From Desulfobacterales bacterium (GTDB taxonomy: Bacteria; Desulfobacterota; Desulfobacteria; Desulfobacterales; Desulfobacteraceae), in the NCBI GenBank assembly GCA_022361315.1, contig JAKSBB010000065.1:1-8551 (forward strand): 8,551 nt of DNA. The letters run 5' to 3'. Below, in pieces: positions 5,893 to 8,551 of the stretch (position 1 is its first letter; every line of letters begins with the position of its first letter). The notes under the pieces were generated by a model. The model was not told the DNA's origin, searched no databases, and worked only from the letters and a program-made list of their open reading frames with translations. Both the position numbers and the translations under genes were made by a program.

Positions 5893-5943
5893 AAAAAAGA
5901 GCATTCTACCCTTTATAACCTCAGGCAGAATGCTCTTGGTTTT
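5893..5943. terminator. bidirectional intrinsic terminator
   Basis: AAGAGCATTCT (5897-5907) pairs perfectly with AGAATGCTCTT (5927-5937), an 11-bp stem with a 19-nt loop. On the minus strand the stem runs straight into six T (revcomp of 5893-5898), the classic form for ending the rubrerythrin transcript. On the plus strand GGTTTTG follows, so it can also end the 4995-5798 pair. It is the only structure in the 190-nt gap between the convergent genes. Confidence 0.85.
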
Positions 5944-5988
5944 GATACTACAAACAAACAAGAATCCGGAATGCGTGTTTATTATTCT

Positions 5989-6489
5989 TTATTGGACCTC
6001 GTAAAATTTCTCACCGGGGACATTGCACACCGGGCAAGTGCCGGGCACGTCATCTTCCACGGTATTGCCGCAGACCGGGCATACGTAGATTTTACCTTCT
6101 GGCAGATCGTCACCGGCCTTCACGACCTCAAGGGCTTTTTCGTACAGGCTGTGATGAATCTCTTCTACGGCCAGGGCGTTTTTAAAAGAGAATTCAGCGG
6201 GTTTGTTACCCTCCTCCTGGGCGGTTGCCAGGAATCCGGGATACATGTCTTTAAACTCGTGGGCCTCTCCGGTAATGCCCTCTTCCAGGTTCTCTATGGT
6301 TGATTTGATGCCCCCCATAACCCTGAGGTGGGCATGGGCATGGATGGTTTCAGCCTCGGCAGCGGCCCTGAAAAGTTTTGCAACCTGGGGGAATCCGTCT
6401 TCATCCGCTTTCTTGGCAAATGCCAGATATTTTCGGTTGGCCTGGCTTTCCCCTGCAAATGCGGCTGCTAAATTTTCCATTGATCCCAT
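5989..6489 (-). CDS. rbr: rubrerythrin
   Basis: A 166-aa cytoplasmic non-heme iron protein that reduces hydrogen peroxide in anaerobes, taking electrons through rubredoxin. Residues 1-130 form the four-helix diiron domain: E14 in FAGESQANRKY, the ExxH at E47-H50, a GEAHEFKDMYP motif with E75 and E78, and a second EEIHH (109-113). The C-terminal rubredoxin domain binds one iron through C137-P-V-C140 and C152-P-V-C155 and ends in the usual KFYEV. The length is a little below the 190-residue form first described, but normal for the shorter clade. The frame reaches 27 codons further upstream, but I start at the ATG at 6489, with AAGGAG 8 nt before it; that RBS lies just after the stop of the upstream gene (16-nt gap). 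Co-transcribed with the rubredoxin-fused flavoprotein and ended by the terminator at 5893-5943. Confidence 0.95.
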   Translation of the reverse strand: MGSMENLAAAFAGESQANRKYLAFAKKADEDGFPQVAKLFRAAAEAETIHAHAHLRVMGGIKSTIENLEEGITGEAHEFKDMYPGFLATAQEEGNKPAEFSFKNALAVEEIHHSLYEKALEVVKAGDDLPEGKIYVCPVCGNTVEDDVPGTCPVCNVPGEKFYEVQ

Positions 6490-6505
6490 AATCTTCTCTC
6501 CTTTT

Positions 6506-8107
6506 TTAAACGTGTTGGATGTTGGTATGATTTGATATCTCGGTGTTTGTCGTGCAAATATCCGAGTCATTTAAAAAGTGGACATCGTGGTTTCCACTCA
6601 ACCGTGCAAAATCCTTGATTTCTTCTGTGGCGGCTTTAAAAAAATTGGCCACCCGTGCAGCAGACTGGTCCACATCAAGCCGGGCTCGCAGCTTTGGATC
6701 CTGGGTGGCAATGCCCACCGGGCATTTCCCGGTATCACAAACCCGGTACTGCTGGCATCCCAGGGCCATCATCAGGGTCGTACCCAATGCGATGGCATCG
6801 GCTCCCATGGCAAGGGCCTTGGCAAAATCAGAAGACATCCGAAGCCCCCCGGTAATGATCAGCGATACATGGTCGGCCTGAATATCGTCCAGTATTTTTC
6901 GCGCCCGGGCAAGGGCATAAATGGTGGGGATGGAGGCAGAATTTTTGACCACCTTGGGGGCTGATCCGGTACCCCCGGCACGTCCGTCAATGGTGATGAA
7001 ATCCACCCCTGCGGATACGGCGATCTTGACATCTTCCTCCAGGTGCCCTGCGGCCAGTTTAATCCCCACGGGTTTCCCACCGGTTTTTTCCCTTAACATT
7101 TCCACCGTCTGTTTCAGGTCGTCTAAATTACGAATATCCGGAAAACTTGAGGGGCTTGTGATATCTTTACCTTCCCTCACCCCTCTGATGCGTGCAATCT
7201 CACGCGTCACTTTATGCCCCGGTAAATGCCCTCCCATACCGGGCTTTGCAGACTGGCCGATTTTGATCTCCACCGCATCCACCAGACTGAAATTCTCATC
7301 TGTTGCACTGTACTTGTTGGGAACGTATTCAAAAATATATTTATGCGCATTTTCAAGGGACTCGGGAAGTATGCCCCCCTCCCCGGAGCTCATGGCGGTC
7401 TTTGCCTTTGCGCTGCCCTTGGACAATGCAATTTTCGCCTCCTTGGACAATGCACCAAAGGACATGTGGGAAACAATAAGCGGCGTATCCAAAATCATGG
7501 GGGATTTGGCCGATTGGCCTATCACGGTTTTTGTCTGAACCGGATGGCTTTTATTCAGGGGTAATTTAAACAGCTGGGCACCTTTAAACAATATATCGTC
7601 CCATGAGGTGGTTTCCACCTGGGTCCGCATCGGGCCGGATTGCGATTTTCCGCTGACAGCCATGTTATGAATATCCGTCATGTGGGATTCAAAATCGTCA
7701 GAGGGGCGCTGCCACTCAGATAGATACGCCACCTCAACATCCACATGGCCTAATCCTGATTGACTCTGTTTTTGCTGAACTTCCGAAATCGTTTTAAAAT
7801 TGTTCTTTCCAGAACCGCAGACCGGACAGGGCCAGTTATCCCCAAGATCCGGCCAGGAGCGGCTTTCTTTTCCCTCATCATAAACAAAGGAGCAAAGCCC
7901 GCATTCATACCGGAATAGCTTAACGGGTTCTTCTGCCTTTCGCGCGTTTCGGTCAATCACTGTCTTTTGAGGTTTTATAGAAGTGAATGAGGTTTTAGGG
8001 GACCCACAAATCGGACACACCCAATCCGCGGAAAGGGCATCCCATCTAGCCGATTCCTTTGTTTCATCGTAAGTATGCGTACAGAGATTGCATTGCCATG
8101 AACTCAT
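6506..8107 (-). CDS. double-rubredoxin / glutamate-synthase-like FMN protein
   Basis: A 533-aa fusion. Two rubredoxin domains come first: C6-x2-C9 with C31-x2-C34, and C69-x2-C72 with C94-x2-C97. A linker (about 105-125) leads to the synthase domain of glutamate synthase (GltB central part, about 130-510). There the TIM-barrel motifs SHMSFGALS (213-221), SSGEGG (240-245), GQSAKPGMGGHLPG (284-297), IDGRAGGTGSAPK (373-385) and TGGLR (419-423) mark the FMN site. C451-x5-C457-x4-C462, followed by PVGIATQDP, is the [3Fe-4S] cluster. The glutaminase domain and the GltD-like subunit are absent, so it either uses ammonia or has another redox role. AAGGAGG lies 6 nt before the ATG. Rubrerythrin follows at once, so the rubredoxins may relay electrons between the flavin/Fe-S core and rubrerythrin. 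That is inferred from context. Confidence 0.93.
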   Translation of the reverse strand: MSSWQCNLCTHTYDETKESARWDALSADWVCPICGSPKTSFTSIKPQKTVIDRNARKAEEPVKLFRYECGLCSFVYDEGKESRSWPDLGDNWPCPVCGSGKNNFKTISEVQQKQSQSGLGHVDVEVAYLSEWQRPSDDFESHMTDIHNMAVSGKSQSGPMRTQVETTSWDDILFKGAQLFKLPLNKSHPVQTKTVIGQSAKSPMILDTPLIVSHMSFGALSKEAKIALSKGSAKAKTAMSSGEGGILPESLENAHKYIFEYVPNKYSATDENFSLVDAVEIKIGQSAKPGMGGHLPGHKVTREIARIRGVREGKDITSPSSFPDIRNLDDLKQTVEMLREKTGGKPVGIKLAAGHLEEDVKIAVSAGVDFITIDGRAGGTGSAPKVVKNSASIPTIYALARARKILDDIQADHVSLIITGGLRMSSDFAKALAMGADAIALGTTLMMALGCQQYRVCDTGKCPVGIATQDPKLRARLDVDQSAARVANFFKAATEEIKDFARLSGNHDVHFLNDSDICTTNTEISNHTNIQHV

Positions 8108-8170
8108 ATTTCGCCTCCTTAATTTACCGGCAGCTTTCTTGGAACATGTTTTCGTAAATTACAGGGAATG

Positions 8171-8217
8171 AAGTTTTAAGTCTTAAATGCCGAATTTCTT
8201 TATCCCTGTCAAGGGAT
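8171..8217 (-). promoter_or_regulatory. putative regulated promoter of the rubredoxin-flavoprotein/rubrerythrin operon
   Basis: On the minus strand TTGACA (8212-8207) lies in the middle of a perfect dyad, ATCCCT (8202-8207) and AGGGAT (8212-8217) around 4 nt. A second dyad, TTTAAG-T-CTTAAA (8175-8187), covers the place of the -10 box, where the best match TTTAAG is 19 nt from the -35, a loose fit. The leader to the ATG at 8107 would be about 65 nt. Two dyads over -35 and -10 suggest a repressor, possibly redox- or peroxide-sensing, but neither matches a box I can name. This is the only signal I see in 8108-8258; the rest of the 343-nt gap is listed separately. Confidence 0.4.
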
Positions 8218-8258
8218 CACCTGCCGGAAAATGACACCGGGAACAGAAAGCAGAACAG

Positions 8259-8276
8259 AAACCCCGCTGCGGGTTT
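8259..8276. repeat. short GC hairpin in the 8.2-8.3 kb gap
   Basis: AAACCC (8259-8264) pairs with GGGTTT (8271-8276) around CGCTGC. On the minus strand it lies about 23 nt beyond the T run of the large terminator and is followed by pyrimidine-rich, but not poly-T, sequence. It could be a back-up terminator or simply part of the upstream region of the rubrerythrin operon. Confidence 0.3.
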
Positions 8277-8298
8277 GGAATCAATAGGAGGATAGCTG

Positions 8299-8401
8299 AA
8301 AAAGGAAAAAGTGCTGCCCCGGCGCCGGATCTGCCAAAGGGAGGGTAGGCGTCACCGGCTGTGAGAAACAGGCAAACCGGGAAACAACCGGGGCAGCACT
8401 T
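8299..8401 (-). terminator. large branched terminator-like RNA element
   Basis: AAGTGCTGCCCCGG (8309-8322 on plus) and CCGGGGCAGCACTT (8388-8401) are a perfect 14-bp inverted repeat enclosing 65 nt. On the minus strand the stem ends in TTTTTCCTTTTT (8310-8299), so it acts as an intrinsic terminator for the gene entering from the right. The enclosed part folds further: CCGGTTTGCC (8380-8371) pairs with GGCAGATCCGG (8335-8325) with one bulged base and one G·U pair, which pairs only in minus-strand RNA. A small UGU/ACA hairpin (8370-8360) lies within. The element is much larger than a usual terminator, so it may be a structured RNA or an extragenic repeat family. Confidence 0.7.
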
Positions 8402-8436
8402 CAAGGTGTAGCTAATTGCTGTTTAGCCGATGGTTT

Positions 8437-8478
8437 TCATGAAGCGGCCTTCATGAAATGGCCTTCATAAAATGATCA
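8437..8478. repeat. 14-bp tandem repeat, about three copies, over a stop codon
   Basis: TTCATGAAGCGGCC (8437-8450), TTCATGAAATGGCC (8451-8464) and the diverged TTCATAAAATGATC (8465-8478) are consecutive 14-bp units. The first 8 bases of the first two, TTCATGAA, are a palindrome. The unit length is not a multiple of three, yet each intact unit carries TCA TGA on the minus strand, so loss or gain of a copy would still give a close stop. Confidence 0.6.
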
Positions 8479-8551
8479 ATGCCGGCCTGGGCACAATCCA
8501 TGTCCTGCTGGGGGGTGCCGGAGCTGAGACCGATGCCTCCCACCACATCAC
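8451..8551 (-). CDS. GlcG/HbpS-like (DUF336) protein, C-terminal part only
   Basis: The last 32 codons of a gene that enters from the right edge: DVVGGIGLSSGTPQQDMDCA, then QAGIDHFMKAIS and TGA. The GGIGxSxGTPxQDxxxAxAG pattern is the usual C-terminus of the GlcG/HbpS (haem-degrading/haem-binding) family, small proteins found beside glycolate, diol or vitamin B12-linked genes, with heme or cobalamin binding reported for some. The final residues and stop lie in a 14-bp tandem repeat, and the transcript is ended by the element at 8299-8401. The start is outside the window, and only about a quarter of the usual length is visible. Confidence 0.75.
   Translation of the reverse strand, partial: DVVGGIGLSSGTPQQDMDCAQAGIDHFMKAIS

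Noticed and set aside
8323..8401. Possible cyclic-di-GMP-I riboswitch on the plus strand, from the string GGCAAACC
   Set aside because: The second conserved block of that class (GACGCAAAGCC) is missing, and the poly-T tail and G·U pair point to the minus strand.
8183..8404. A 73-codon minus-strand frame starting in the right arm of the large hairpin
   Set aside because: It runs through the whole terminator and the operon promoter, its composition follows the inverted repeat, and it lacks a ribosome binding site.
1..8551. CRISPR array, insertion sequence, rRNA or complete tRNA
   Set aside because: No regularly spaced direct repeats, no transposase-like frame with terminal repeats, and no sequence folding as a tRNA was seen.

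Overview
The window looks like the chromosome of an anaerobic, sulfate-reducer-like bacterium, most probably a Desulfobacterales relative. This is inferred from gene content: rubrerythrin, a rubredoxin-fused glutamate-synthase-type flavoprotein and a GlcG/HbpS-type protein. It was not checked by any search. Gene-dense blocks on the minus strand are fairly GC-rich. The left edge and the 4.7-5.9 kb segment are visibly AT-rich and hold short, decayed or unrecognised genes.

Layout from left to right. Positions 1-603 are AT-rich and hold no convincing gene. Next, on the plus strand, come an EamA/DMT-family ten-helix transporter (TTG start, 604-1482) and a YjdM/PhnA-type zinc-ribbon protein (1498-1848), closely spaced and probably co-transcribed. 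They end at a strong hairpin (1851-1889) that separates them from a convergent minus-strand operon.

That operon reads right to left. It encodes a secreted Cys/His-rich small protein (4636-4277), a membrane-anchored OB-fold protein with CcmE-like motifs (4131-3745), a MacB/FtsX-type permease (GTG start, 3741-2578) and a LolD/MacB-type ATPase (2585-1914). The last three genes are tightly coupled, by a 3-nt gap and an 8-nt overlap. They probably form a type VII (mechanotransmission-like) ABC system acting on the cell envelope. The Cys/His-rich leader protein hints at a metal or heme/redox role. Upstream lies what looks like the C-terminal remnant of an outer-membrane beta-barrel gene (4717-4812).

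The central AT-rich segment has two plus-strand unknown genes: a four-helix membrane protein (4995-5378) whose ATG sits exactly where an extended -10 promoter would start transcription, so it is possibly leaderless, and a 103-aa acidic protein (5487-5798). A bidirectional terminator (5893-5943) follows.

The right part is a second minus-strand operon: a 533-aa protein with two N-terminal rubredoxin domains fused to an FMN/[3Fe-4S] glutamate-synthase-like core (8107-6506), then rubrerythrin (6489-5989), 16 nt apart. The pair suggests an oxygen/peroxide defence electron chain. Its upstream region carries two dyads around a TTGACA box. Beyond this lies an elaborate structured terminator (8299-8401), which serves a minus-strand GlcG/HbpS-like gene that enters from the right edge. 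Its stop codon lies in a 14-bp tandem repeat.
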